Assembly: GCF_000003815.2 (NCBI RefSeq)
Contig: NC_049996.1
Span: forward strand, 15,229,637-15,293,636
DNA from: Branchiostoma floridae
Lineage: Eukaryota; Chordata; Leptocardii; Amphioxiformes; Branchiostomatidae
Reading direction: 5' to 3'
Length of the DNA stretch: 64,000 nt
The notes beneath the pieces are model-generated. The model saw only the letters and a program-made list of their open reading frames with translations. It ran no database searches and was not told where the DNA came from. A program made the position numbers and the translations under genes. This document shows positions 10,384-21,926 of this stretch, piece by piece (within the stretch, counting starts at the first letter, position 1; every line of letters starts with the position of its first letter).

Positions 10384-11930
10384 TACTGTAAATGCAGAAA
10401 TGTTCGCGGTGGATTAATGTTCGCGGTTTTCGCGGTGACCACTTCACCGCGAACTTAAAACCACCGCGAATATTTTTCTATTATTGTATTAGACTGCAGT
10501 CTATGGTGTTACCGCGAACTTTAATCCACCGCGAAAAGTCCTGTTTCCCGCTACCGCGAAATTAAATATATCTATTTGCAAATCCATGCCCGTAGGCTAA
10601 TTGCAATGATACAGACAGTGAAAAGTAACAAGTGTCTATTCTAAATACACACACGTCAGCTATCTATGTACATGCTTCTACTTCTTTACTGGGTGGTTTG
10701 ACTTCTTCTTTGGAGGCAGTGGCTGATGAAAAGTCCCACTTCTTTAATGATTAGTGGGTTCTGTGATTTTAACAGAAATATAGTTTTTTTGAGGTCTACT
10801 AACTGGTGAAAAGTTGGAAATAATGTTTTGATTGTGTCATAAAGGTTGTTTCTTTCGTCCTCATAATGGGGGCAGTTACATATAAAATGTATTTCATCTT
10901 CCACTGCATCCGTCGCACAGTATTTACACAATCTATCTTGAACTGGCACTTTTTTATAACGACCCTTTTCTATCTCTAGTGAGTGAGCACTGATTCTTAT
11001 CTTACATACATTGGATCTCTTGTCAGCGTCGTTCTGGTATAGATAGGTTTCCATGGCATATTCGGTTTTGATATGTTTGTAAAATCTTAGTTTGCCGTTA
11101 TCTTTAGACAATTGCTGGAAAAAGGTTTGGACCTACACGTCTGACAGTCTTTTCCTTAACAATGTACAAATATGTTTGTTGTCTATTCTAGAGTGAGCAT
11201 AGTTCCATAGATAGGAATAACCATTATCATCAAGTATTTGTTTTACATGTTGGAGCCAAGTTTTCTTATGATTGTTTAAAGGTACATTTTGTTGACAGAG
11301 TAGTGCGTCTATTTGTAAAGGGTGTGTAGAGTAATCTAACTGTTTAAGGCGTAGCCAGTACTTAACTATGCGGATTGCTATATCTATGCCTGTTGGATAG
11401 ACTCCGAGTTCTGCTCTACATGCGGAGTTACAGGAATTCCTGTGCACGCCAAGAATATTTTTACAAAAGCGGGTTTGGATATTTTCCACTGGGCAGTTAT
11501 CTTTTCCACAGTCTATACCCCAAATCTCACTACCATATAACATTATGGGCTTAATACACGTATTGAATAGCTTAAGTAGAGTCTTGGGGGACATCGTTGA
11601 AAGAGTGAGAGGTTTGAGGCCGAATACAGCTTTACGTGCCTTTAGAGACAGATTCTTTTTAGCTAAGGAATAAGTACCTGACGAGGACAACGTCAGGCCT
11701 AGGTAGGGGTAGGAGTTTGCGATTTCGATGTTATCTACGCCAAATAAGAAATTTATGTTCTTGAGGAGCCTCCCTGATTTGTTAAAGATCACGGCTTTAG
11801 TTTTCTTTAGGTTCACCTGCAGTTTCCATTTTTCGCAGAAGGAATGAAGCCTGTCAAGGGCACATTGTAAGCCGGTTTCAGACTCTGAAAGTAGTACTAC
11901 ATCCCCGCGAACTTTAATGCATTTACAGTA
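10384..11930. mobile_element. TA-flanked MITE (TACTGTAAATGCA ends) split by a LINE
   Basis: The left part 10384-10566 starts TACTGTAAATGCAG and carries alternating 'ttcgcggtgg' and 'ccaccgcgaac' arms. The right part 11902-11930 reads ccccgcgaactttaatgcatttacagta. The intact relative at 37161-37364 has these two parts joined (aaattaaat then cccc.cgaac), so the sequence between is an insertion. TA borders each end. It sits directly on the donor site of the P450 exon ending at 10382. Confidence 0.85.
10567..11905 (-). mobile_element. 5'-truncated non-LTR retrotransposon (CR1/L2-like), nested in MITE
   Basis: On the minus strand the reading begins inside the reverse-transcriptase palm, right after the YAD of YADD (DVVLLSESETGLQ). 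It continues through LQVNLKKTKAVIF, the thumb and IKPIMLYGSEIWG, to a C-terminal CKYC...EDEIHFICNCPHYEDER zinc-binding-like motif. One in-frame TAG at about 11133 breaks the frame between the two long open parts (11905-11133 and 11111-10686). The 3' end (tgcaaatccatgcccgtaggct, read in reverse) matches the tail at 39320-39505. The element is dead and 5'-truncated, as is usual for target-primed integration. Confidence 0.85.
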
Positions 11931-12499
11931 CCTTACAGGCCTACTGCGCATGTGCCAGAAATAAATTGTGGTCTAGGTCCAATTTCAGGATTCCTCAGCC
12001 AGGTGTCCCGTAGATGTTTATGCAAAATTCAGCTGCCTTATATGGGATTACAGTCGACTCGATTTCAATAACCTTGGCCATTGTTTAAAACCATCGCAAA
12101 AAGTGTTGCAAAAAAAGTGGCATACGCACGTTTCCCATTCCTAGCACAGCACCAAGAATCATAGATAATAATCAAAAGCTGAAGGCTCCTGAGACGAAGC
12201 TAAACAAAGCACGTCTGGCCATTCTTATTGAAATCGAGACAATGGTCGAGACCTGAACAGTTTGCAAGTCAGGGGCCTTCACTTTTGACATAATACGGTT
12301 TACCCCACAAAATTCCTGTCGTTGCCCATGCGCACTCGGAAAGGTGAACAATCATATCTTACTCTAGTCAAGGGGTTTCAAAGTTGTAAAGTTAACCTAA
12401 ATCGCAATTACATATGCAAGCTTGTAACTCTTGATCGATGCCTTACAAACTTTCACATTTATCATGCAGACACTGCAATAACTGCAATAAGCTTTGTTG

Positions 12500-12838
12500 A
12501 TTCATATGAATGAATGAAGACCTTTATTGTACAGTTTTGCCCAACCGAGCTAAGTACAGGTCACAACAAGTCAAGATATATACATATAAAAGTATCACAA
12601 ATCTAGTCTAACACAAAAGTTCGGCTTCTCCTCGCTTCTTGGTAATAGTGAAAATGTAGGACTGTATGGGTTTCGCTATGGTCGGTTTGTCAAAACGCAT
12701 GAGAAATATAAACTTGTCAGTGCTACTCATGTGTCTAAAATGAGGGAATCTACTTTCTATATAACTAAATAGAGTATTTCTATCATTGACATACATATCG
12801 CAATCAACTGTGAAGTGCACTTCATCTTCTACCATGTT
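12500..12838 (-). mobile_element. LINE 3' fragment, reverse orientation
   Basis: Encodes on the minus strand VEDEVHFTVDCDMYVNDRNTL and FIFLMRFDKPTIAK, the C-terminal motif of the same LINE family. Its 3' tail (tttattgtacagttttgccc in reverse) lies near 12518-12545. It ends 40 bp before the P450 exon at 12880. Confidence 0.75.
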
Positions 12839-13060
12839 TGAGGTACAAAATTGGCAGACTCTTTGTTCTGAGAAAACAGGTACAAGCTGAGCTGGACAGT
12901 GTCCTGGGAACAGGCCATGACGTGCCCACCCCGGCCCACAGGTCCCAGCTCCCGTATACCGAGGCTACTATCATGGAGATCCAGCGCATCAGGGCCATCG
13001 TTCCCGTTACCCCGCACGCTCCGAACGAGGACACGACTTTCCGAGGCTATGATATCCCAG

Positions 13061-13158
13061 CGGGAACGCAGGTGAGAGATCTATAAGTCTTCGCTATCTT
13101 CGTTGAATTCCCGCAGGAACGCAGGTGAGAAAACTATAAGTCGTTGCTATCTTCGTTG
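13061..13158 (+). repeat. Tandem duplication containing a splice donor
   Basis: The exon end gggaacgcag|gtgagag..ctataagtc.tcgctatcttcgttg is repeated 53 bp downstream as ggaacgcag|gtgagaaaactataagtcgttgctatcttcgttg. A second consensus donor therefore lies at 13124/13125. Using it would shift the reading frame. Confidence 0.75.
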
Positions 13159-13915
13159 TGGCTCGCCCAACTTAGACCTACAGGTACACTACCTACACCA
13201 CAATGCATCACTTGCACATGCGCACACGGAACTGTGGGGTTCGTTCGTGGGTTGTTGATAAGGGAGGTAGATTGGAGGATTGTTCATGTTTCAATTTAGT
13301 AATCATAAACAAAGCATATTTTTATAATAGGCTTTAATCGCAAAATGATGTTTCCATACTCTTAACATTAAATACGGCTCAGATGTAATTCATACATCAG
13401 ACGGAATGCAATTATAACAAATTGTGTTTGCTCTTTATTCGCTTCAAAGGTTCTTCCTAACCTGTGGTCAGCCCACATGGACCCTGAATTTTGGCCGGAC
13501 CCAGAGAAGTTTGACCCCCGTAGGTTCCTGGACTCTGACGGCAAGGTGGTTACCAGGCCGGAATCCTTCATGCCCTTTTCTACCGGTGAGTTTTTATTTC
13601 AATCTAAAGTGCAAGAAAACCACTAGAAGTATGTTTTGTTTTCACCTTAAACTCTAGAGATAGAAACTGATGTCATCCAATACGATTTGTATATTTAGTT
13701 CCTTGATTTTCTCTCATTATCCCATTCTACGTACAGGCCGCCGTGTCTGCCTCGGTGAGCAGCTGGCAAAGATGGAGCTCTTTCTACTCTTTTCTTCCCT
13801 CCTGAAACACTTCACCTTAAAGTTGCCAGAGGGCGCCGCTGCACCTTCTACAGATGGTATCATGGGATTCTTTTACGTCCCACCAAAAGTAAACATGTGC
13901 ATCACTAAACGTTAG

Positions 13916-15100
13916 GGATGAATATGTCAACACAACTTGTGTTTTAAAAGAACTTGCGATATTTTCTCACAATACACGCCTGTCACAAAAGCTGTATTTG
14001 AACAAAGTGACTAAAGTGTGTTACCTTGTTTAGATATTATAGATATTGACATAACGGCAACTGGAAGGTAAATAATGGACATATGAATATTAAACTAAGC
14101 TAAACTATGCTATATCAATTAGCAAACATATATCGTTTGTTTGGCATAGCCTGTTTGAAAATTATATGACAGTCAAATAGCACGATCAAATACAACAAAA
14201 TGAGTGTTCCATAATAGATTGGGCTACGTTTAGATATTAACTGCTGCAAGTATGGATACTATTAGCATGGTAATGTGGACAGGGAGGCCAAAGGGAAATA
14301 TTTCTTAGGAGCATTTTAAAGACAGACATTTCAAATTGCATTAATCAGTTAGTGGCCATCAAAACGCCAGTTGCTGTTGAAAACTACTACAGGTGATTGT
14401 CTATTTAGAAGCCATTCGACGCCTGTAAATATATGTGAAATAGAGAAAAAAGGTATTGATTAGGTTGAGTGGGTTGCAAGTGCACTAAGATGTGTTTAGA
14501 GGCCATTGATTAAAAATTCAATGATTATTAAATATTGATATCTCAATTTAATAATTACAATTACTAAGATATTCATAGAGTGTGGGTGAGACTGTATAAA
14601 GATATAACCGTGAACATTCCTGATATTAAATTACTACAGTTATATACGAGTAAATATGGTATTAAAACAAATAATTTCTGATCAACTCGAGATAAGCAAA
14701 AACGAGCATGTGACAAAGTGATTTTTTTTACTTTTGACATTTCCTCATCAAAGCTTGTCTCAGTCGGCTATATGTTAAAAACTCTCAATAAACAGAGGCA
14801 TCAAACTTCACTCACAATGTCAATGTGATATTTTGCTATATGCCATGAAATGGTAGTTATTAATGAAGTATTGTTAACTTATAAATACCTTTACTACTAT
14901 AAATAGAAAAAAAAACAAGAATATGGTACCCCACCCGGGCCTCATTGCCTAAATGTCGTACTGATAAAATCAATCCTCGCAAGCATAGACCACCACAGTA
15001 CCCTGACATTGTGTTTTTTTTGCAATGCGTATCTTACCTTAATACTTAATGTTTATACAACAGTTTAAAAGATACTGAAGCTTACGGAGTGGAGGAAGCA
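13916..15100. other. AT-rich intergenic stretch, no gene recognised
   Basis: No open frame with coding character, splice structure or known repeat was recognised. Composition is AT-rich compared with the exons on each side. Confidence 0.6.
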
Positions 15101-15137
15101 GTATGGCGATCTTTGTGATATTCTGTAGGTGGTTAGC

Positions 15138-15330
15138 GGTCGGGTCAACGAAGGTCAAGTTCGCTTATGGCCCCCCATTTGCCTTTATCAATGGTACTAC
15201 AGCGGAACCTTAGCACATTGACTGAGAAGAAAAGGAGAAACCAGATACGTTGTTTGTTTGGGCCCGAAGAAAGACCGCGGGTGAAAATAATAACATTACC
15301 TATTGATATACTGAACGTTGACTCACAGTG
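15138..15330. repeat. Dispersed repeat flanking the P450 remnant (right copy)
   Basis: Direct-orientation partner of 8797-8985, with the same order of blocks and scattered substitutions. It lies 350 bp upstream of the fibrinogen-related gene's start codon. Confidence 0.75.
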
Positions 15331-15513
15331 CCATCGATCAACATAAGGAACGAGGAAACGTCAACCGGGATAATTCTGGTTCCATTGTTTACATTGTTCT
15401 CTCATATGAGAACATTTCGATGCGTAAACATTTCCTGAAACTTGAAACTTTGCATGCGTCAATGCGCCTCACGAGGAAGTGATACCTGTGAAAAGTACAG
15501 AGCTCAGTTGTGA

Positions 15514-15521
15514 TATAAAAG
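15514..15521 (+). promoter_or_regulatory. TATA box of the fibrinogen-related gene
   Basis: TATAAAAG lies 162 bp upstream of the start codon at 15683. That would put the transcription start near 15545 with a 5' UTR of about 140 nt. The placement is inferred from sequence and spacing only. Confidence 0.5.
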
Positions 15522-15682
15522 GCTTTCTTGGTGTTTGTAGTAGTAGTCTACTGTGTTCTGCCGCTGCAGTGGTCTGGGCACTCTGCAGCTGCAATCAGTG
15601 TTTCTTCAAATCTCTCTACTTTAGAGTATACAAGAAGTTGTTCTCTGGTCAGCACCTGTCGTAACAGCTCACCAGAGTCATC

Positions 15683-18600
15683 ATGTATAACCGACGCATG
15701 TTGGCGTATCTGCTGGCTTTCGCGCTGGTGTTCGCGCGCACCGCGTGTGGTGTACCCACCGCCAGAAGTGACATCACCGACAACGACAGCGACATGCCGG
15801 GCCAGCCAGCCGCCGAGACCCGCGGGCACCTCTTCCCGTATCCGGGGCAGAACATCGTCGTGAACTGCGGCGCCGACAGACCGTCCCAGGACGAGTGGGA
15901 TCAGCTTAAAGACAAACTCGATCAACTCACCATCGCGGTCAACAGCTGCCGTGCATGTGAGTCTTTTTACTGTTAATATGCTACCGGCGCAATGTCTAAG
16001 GGCTACAGAAGCGGGGATTGGCGCCGCCCGATGCACCATTTGCAGGAAGGACTTTAACTTTGACACCTGGTAGAGTTGGTAGAGTGTTTGCCTTGCATTC
16101 AGTAGGTCGTGAGTTCGATCCCCAGCCGAGTCATACCAAAGACGTTTTACATTGTAACATGCTGCTTTCTCTGCTGTTTTCTCTGCTTAGCACTCAGCAT
16201 TTGGGAAAGAGTATATATGGTAGCTGATCACACACCACTGCCAGTAGACTAGCCCTCTGCTGTAGCGATGGCACATAGTTGTATGGCACAGAAACGAAGA
16301 TGCTGGGGACTTAACTACATGCTGTCATAACCTGGTAGACAAATATTTGTGTTTCATGTTTTCGGCTTCGCTGTTTCCTTGTGTTACTATATCGACACAC
16401 GTTTTCGGCACAGAAAAAGTGATCGATTAGGGGGGTCAGAAAAAGACTGAAAACAATTGGACAAAGTCGTTAGATAGCGGAGAAACTGGAATAAGATAAA
16501 GTTATAGATTTGGGGGGGGGGTTAAAATGGCTGATTCCGTGTGGCTTGTTAGATGAGATCAGAAAAGACCCCAAAGAATTGACTGAAGTCATTGAGTCGT
16601 AGATGACAGAGAAACTGGAATAAGATATTAGAACAATGTAAGGACTCTCTTGTCTAAAGGATGGCTTATTGTGGGCAAAACAAAAGTGTTCCGCATGAAA
16701 CCACAGCTTATGAGACGAACAACTGCGTGATGAGACTATCAACGAGCACTGAAAACTCTCAAAACAACATGCAGGTGACCTTCTCCATTGGCCCCAGACC
16801 CAGAAGGCCTGGGTTCGAATCCTCTGACATGCTCGGATATTGTGTCGTCCTTTGATAGACATTGAGTGAAGGTATAAGGATACCACCTTCCTGAGGGAAG
16901 TGAAGAAATTTGTTAAGTGCCTTTTCCGAGGGCACAACATCGGAGTATATCAGGGATTCGAACCCAGAACCGCGGGGGTTTGGGCCAAACACTCTTTCAA
17001 TTCGCCACCGATGCCATTTTAGGTCATATTACATAGCACATGTTACATTCCCCAAGAAGGAATGTTTTGGGTGTGTTTGTGTGTCTATGTGTGTGTGTGT
17101 GAACAGCATAACCCGAAAAGCCATGGATACATTCTGATTATATTTGGTAGGTGGGTAGGGGTTTGTGCAACAAAGTTCGGTAATGGGGCCCCACTAGCGG
17201 CCTTCTAAGGCACTGCAGCGGAACTACCGGTTGCGATATCTCGTTATCTCTGTTGTAGCTGGCGGGGAGGACCCGGAAGTCCCCCACCCACGTGACTGTC
17301 AGGACATCCTTGACAACGACGAGACCACGCCCAGCGGCGTGTACACGGTGTACCCGCGGGACGGGATAGGGGGCGTCATGGTCTACTGTGACAACGACAT
17401 AGACGGCGGCGGCTGGACGGTACGTCATTTGTGGATACATTTGCAATACCGTAACTTTGCAGTAGCCGTTTTTTTCTACATTAAGTGGGTCCTCTATGAA
17501 AATCAGTGATCGGTCACCGAGAGAGCTATCCAGCGTGCGTAGTCCAGTGGTTAGCGGCCCTGCTCCTGGAACTAAAAGCCATGAGTGTTGCTCACTTAAC
17601 ATGTACGCTACCAGAAAGGGTTGCAGTCCTGAGGACAGGACGTTGAGCCTTGGTCTATCGTTCATTGTTCTTGTCGAAAAGAGCCAAAGTTCCCAGGTAC
17701 AGGGAACCTGTAAATAGTAGCAATGCTAAAGCGTTCTAACAAAAAAGTATACACGGATCAAATTTTCAACGACCACTGTCGCCTGTAAATACTGTATATA
17801 GCGTCTGTCTTCTCTGTCACAACAGGTGGAAGATTAGCTCAGTGAGCTGAACAGGATCGGAATCATTTTCACTTCTCCTTGGTGAAAGAAAACGGAAGTG
17901 ATAAAATACTAGTAGCTGAATAAATATAACTCTTATCCACTTCGTTTTTCAGGTGTTCCAGAAGCGCCAGGACGGCAGCGTGGACTTCTACCGGGGCTGG
18001 CGGGAGTACCAGGCCGGCTTCCCGTCCAACCTGAACGGAGAGTTCTGGTTAGGGCTGGACAAGCTGTACCGACTGACCGTGCAGAAAACCTACCAGCTGC
18101 GGGTGGACATGTGGGACGCCGAGGGGAACACCAGGTACGTCACGAAAGATCAAACATCTTTTTCATTTACACGACAAACCACACTGTCGCCTTCTTCAGG
18201 AGTAATACTGATGACCGATCACTTCAGAACGTGAACTCGTGAGAGTTACAGACACGTGATCTTATTAACTCGTGACCTTGCGGATACGTGACGTCAGTAA
18301 TTGGTCAAACGTGCCAGGAAAGTTTATAACGCCCAACGTCTCTGTTCAGTGATGACTGGAGTGCCCTGATAACTTGACTGGCCCTTGTTGAGATGAATGA
18401 TATTTTCACTGACCCCTACTATGATAAGTGCTATTGAATATGTACTACTATATCAAACCTACATTAACCTATTACCCCGTGACACAGGTACGCGGCCTAC
18501 AGCACGTTTGCCATCTCACCCGAGTCACAGAACTACAAGCTTCACATCGGAACCTACAGCGGGAACGCAGGTGAGTCGAGTGGTCTCACAAAGTACTTTA

Positions 18601-19258
18601 ACACACAGACGTACTTTTACACACAACAGTCGGACAACGCACCCTTATTCACATTGAACAGGGCGGTACGCAAAGCACGTAACGATTTGGTAAAGAATGT
18701 GATTACCTACAAGTCATAGATGGGTTTGTGCTGAAGACATTCTTTATAGAACTGTATTGTTTTGTAGGTTTTTGAAAATGTACATGTATTTTTATTTTTA
18801 TATGTGTGTTCTTTGCCCTTTGTAAACATTTTGTTTGCATGGCCTTGAGAAGGCAGATGCTCTGTTTGCATAGTACTACATCATTTTTATGTCTGGATCG
18901 GCATTATTCGTGGCACCTTGTACTACGAGGATGGTCTGGCTGAACTGAAATGAAATGATGTAACTTCATGCATATGCTTAAAACAGTTGACTTCTTTATT
19001 GTAGGGGATTCCCTGGCTTACCACAACGAGCACCCGTTCAGCACCAAGGACAGGGACAACGACGCGTATGCACCAACAAACTGTGCCCAGTCCTACAAAG
19101 GCGCATGGTGGTACAACGAATGTCACTACTCCAACCTGAACGGCCAGTACCACCTGGGTGCCCATAGCAGCTACGCCGACGGTGTGAACTGGAGGGGGTG
19201 GAAGGGCAATAACTACTCCCTGAAACGCACTGAGATGAAGTTCAGGCCCATAGCTTAA
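15683..19258 (+). CDS. Secreted fibrinogen-related protein (FReD, ficolin/tenascin-like)
   Basis: Five exons: 15683-15956, 17259-17419, 17953-18134, 18488-18570 and 19005-19258, all with AG/GT borders and matching phases. They total 954 nt, 317 residues plus TAA. Residues 1-24 form a signal peptide ([18 protein letters not shown]). A short linker with heptad-like spacing ([10 protein letters not shown]) precedes the fibrinogen C-terminal domain, which begins RDCQDIL about residue 105. Family landmarks are [49 protein letters not shown], the calcium-site loop DRDNDAY, and [14 protein letters not shown] with the paired cysteines, closing with MKFRPIA. Invertebrate proteins of this class are secreted lectins that bind acetylated sugars in innate immunity; that role is inferred from the family. 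No collagen-like repeats are present, so it is not a classical ficolin. Every junction preserves the frame and no lesion is seen. A TATA box lies upstream. Confidence 0.93.
16018..16150 (+). mobile_element. tRNA-like SINE fragment in FReD intron 1
   Basis: tggtagagttggtagagtg followed about 30 bp later by gtgagttcgatcccc resembles an A-box and B-box of a tRNA-derived SINE head. A second, reversed fragment with ggattcgaaccc and cctttt.cgagggcac lies at 16915-17015 in the same intron. No intact tRNA fold was found. Confidence 0.4.
17530..17700 (+). mobile_element. tRNA-like repeat in FReD intron 2
   Basis: gcgtagtccagtggttagcggcc resembles a tRNA A-box region, followed by an imperfect B-box and ggttgcagtcctgaggacagg. 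Probably a degraded SINE. Confidence 0.35.
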
Positions 19259-20380
19259 ATGTCAGATAACATGAACGTATTCAAACTTTGTACCCTTCTC
19301 TGTGTGTATTCATCGGCTCGTCGATGTTGGTCACCTACCCCCAAAGAAGGGTGTTCTCTAGAATTCTTAGAATATAACGCCTGTTCAACACAGATGCCAT
19401 TACTTAGAACTTGAGTAAAAGAAAAGAGCATTTAAAGTATATCATGTTGTACGGTTGTGAAATTGGGGGCAAGGATTATCTGAAATTTGGGGCAAGGATT
19501 ATCTGAATGATAACTGTCCTGTTGAAATAATCCAGAACAGATTCTGTAAAATATTCTTGGAGTACAAAGAAGTTCCCTGAAACGCATTGAGATGACGTTC
19601 AGGCCCATAGCTTGAATATCCGACAACATGCACGCATTCAGAGGATTTTCTCCAAGAAAAATCTTAGTATCTTGCTTCGTGTGTTCTCTAGAATTCTTAG
19701 AATATATCGCCTGTTCAACAGGTGCGATTGCTTACAACTTGGGTAAAAGCACAGAGCATTTAAAGCATTTTAATCTAATTGTGGATCTGATTAAACTAAA
19801 ACCCACGCATTATGCTTATTATTGTATCATTATAGTCAAGTCAAGTTTATGGCACAGCGATTGCATCGGGCACAATGTATGGCAAATAATACGTATTACT
19901 AACAACTACAACCTATCCACACTATTGTACCAATCTAACATCATTACACAATACAAAATATAGTGGCATAACGTGTTTCACATTGTTATGGCACGATTTC
20001 CATTCTGAATAGCATTATACATACATACATGCGATGTTGTTTTTGAACACATTTTATAATAAAACATCCAAAGAAGAAGTAAAGAATGGGTAAATCATTA
20101 AGATTAAAATATTCTTTTCAATGTTTTCTTCTATCATTCTCTTTATAAACTATACACACTAAGTACAGGTTATTCGGGAGGGTGAGAACATCCATTTTAA
20201 TGTCAAGGAAAAGATTTGTACTTAACTTGTCACTTACGGTTGGTACTTAACTGAGAGGCTGTTAGGATCTGAAATGGGCTTTTACTGGGGTGAAGGTAAC
20301 TTTCGGTCACGTGGCCTTCTGACAGTGCTGAAGTCGATGAATTAAGTCCTCGGCGCTCCCACGTAATGGACCGAACCTGA
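19259..20380. other. Region 3' of FReD gene; duplicated 3' flank and a LINE tail
   Basis: The last FReD codons and 3' flank recur in degraded form at 19570-19760: ctgaaacgca.tgagatga.gttcaggcccatagctt, tgtgttctctagaattcttagaatat and cgcctgttcaacag each appear twice. A short LINE tail (tttatggcacagcgattgcatcgggcacaatgtatggcaa) lies near 19845-19885. Nothing else was recognised. Confidence 0.55.
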
Positions 20381-20382
20381 AG

Positions 20383-20440
20383 CCCCGCCCCCTGTTCGAT
20401 CATGTTCTATTTCGAACACCTCCGTCAAAAACAGCGCTTG
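20383..20440. repeat. Repeat with 'ttcgaacacctccgtcaaaaa' arm
   Basis: gccccgccccctgttcgatcatgttctatttcgaacacctccgtcaaaaaca. The same sequence, present as two facing arms, occurs at 36490-36600, so this is one arm of a foldback repeat. Confidence 0.55.
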
Positions 20441-21175
20441 TCGGACAGAACTGACCGCCTCCGCTATCAACTGATAAAAACGACTGACTTCTGCTTAGCT
20501 TTAGAGTTGACGGGAGAGGTTTTAATTGAAGGAGCGCACCATTGCGGCCGGTACAAGTCTGTCACGATGTCGCGTTAGGAGCCTTTTTGGTGATCTAACG
20601 ATTAGGTGACGAGAAACTTCCTGTGGATCCGGGGGTACCCCCCCCCCCCGAACGCCACAATTTCCGATCAATGCAGTCCATAATGGCTCTTTACACACGT
20701 ATACCTGTTTAGTAAAATGTCAGGGTAGCGTTTGCTTCATGCGAGACAGAAATAGCTGAAATCCTAATCCTGTAAATGCCTCAAGCACGACCAAAGGGCT
20801 CATGGTAGATTTGAAACTGAGCGGTCCAGATGGTCATTCTGCCGTAATACTGTCTATCAAAGGACCAAGCTGCAAGTTAGGTAAGTACACTTTATTGGTG
20901 TTAAACCAAGACTTATGAAGGCACCTCGGCAGCTCACATACTGGTTTATCTTTTGGGTTAGGTGGTTCAGTGTAATGTAGGTCGTGGGAAGTAAGTTACT
21001 TTTGACAGTCAATTTGGTCGTTCAGTGTCATATAACCAGCGGCCGGGTTAAAAACCAGCCAACATGTGAAAATGTGACAAAGTTTTTAGATAAAAAAATA
21101 AATCACAATATATTCTAATTTGCCCGAGGGCTGTCGAAAATGTAAGAAGATATATGAATCTGTATTTCCTTACAG

Positions 21176-21292
21176 CGACCTAAGAATCGGGTTCATCAAT
21201 ATTTCAGTGACAAAGATAATCTGGTTCAATGTCAAGTGTACAGAAATTCTGAGATGAATGATAATTTCCCAGACAACCCGGCATACAGTCTT
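21176..21292 (+). CDS. Possible first coding exon (type II membrane protein tail?)
   Basis: The exon has a strong acceptor (ttccttacag) and donor (gtaagt). An upstream exon candidate ends at 20878 with gtaagt and would place a TAG directly before this frame. The first ATG (21254) gives MNDNFPDNPAYSL at a phase-0 donor. Acidic tails with an NPxY motif are common at the start of lancelet type II membrane lectins, but no downstream transmembrane or lectin exon was found on this strand. Tentative. Confidence 0.25.
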
Positions 21293-21732
21293 GTAAGTAG
21301 CCACTAAGGCCGTGATTGATATTCATTTGGTGATTTCAAGATTTTCGCTCAGGCATCCGCTGAATTATGCCAAATAGCAGTTACTCAAGCAACTGGACAT
21401 GATTTTGGAAACGGTCAGACGTTTCAGGTAGAATCCACTATCTTTTATCAGTGACACTAAAGAGATCTCGCTGGAGAACAGTTTTTATCTAACCAATGAA
21501 TTAATATGAAAAAGAGAGGAAGACAATTTTAGTAGTCAAGTCAAAGGAAACAAGACGATGTTGATGAAAATGAGTTAATTAGCTCCTGTTGTTTTTTTGT
21601 TCTCCAGTCAACCGGGGCAAATGTGTGTCTTAGGAGCCCGTCCGGGGCTACATTCCTGACCTGGGACCTCATGACTGGGACTTCATAGGTATTTCATCGC
21701 TGTTTGTTGGGCATGTCTAAAAGGTGTCTTAC

Positions 21733-21926
21733 CGGGGTTTGTTGAATACGAAGTCCTAGAGGAGACAGTGGTGGTTGGTGCAGTGTCAGGTCTATGGTCA
21801 GGAGGAAGGCTCGCCGTTGGTAGGGCTTCCACTGACGAGAAAACGGTCACTGAGAGAAAGAAAACAGCAACAGGAATATAAAACCATCCATGCTTTGTTG
21901 TGAGTTTTTTTTCTGTCGTCAAAACT
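21733..21926 (-). CDS. Possible exon with transmembrane or signal-anchor segment
   Basis: Minus-strand open frame between a cag acceptor and a gtaag donor. It encodes KKLTTKHGWFYIPVAVFFLS with a hydrophobic core, then a Pro/Thr/Ser-rich stretch. The phase is 2 in and 1 out. Neither neighbouring exons nor a family were recognised, so this may be chance. Confidence 0.22.

Larger units (their letters stand above)
9015..13915 (+). pseudogene. CYP2-like cytochrome P450, 5'-truncated with frameshift and stop
   Basis: Exons with good splice signals: 9015-9161, 9605-9818, 10099-10382, 12880-13071, 13450-13585 and 13737-13915. They encode CYP2 landmarks in order: helix C region KEKRKF..ALRNLGM, VCSMVFGKRYDY, I-helix AGVDTTANTLRW, K-helix EIQR, PEKFDPRRF, and the haem loop PFSTGRRVCLGE with the Cys ligand, ending at TAG 13913-13915. 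Three things argue against function. No exons for the membrane anchor and proline hinge were found upstream. A +1 shift near 9114-9117 separates the two frames of the first exon (ALRNLGM.. then IEENIRYEARQLCLK), and without it the next exon hits a stop. At 10203-10205 TGA replaces the Arg expected in NPRDFID, as a CGA to TGA change would. Helix C also shows Tyr where Trp is usual. Everything else looks normal, so assembly error or a null allele remains possible. Confidence 0.8.

Noticed and set aside
11133-11951. An intact cellular gene of 272 residues on the minus strand
   Set aside because: The N-terminal 16 residues come from the MITE and flank; the rest is the end of a LINE reverse transcriptase with an in-frame stop after it.
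15548-16066. 172-residue minus-strand frame
   Set aside because: Shadow of the FReD first exon, which has a signal peptide and correct splice phases on the plus strand.
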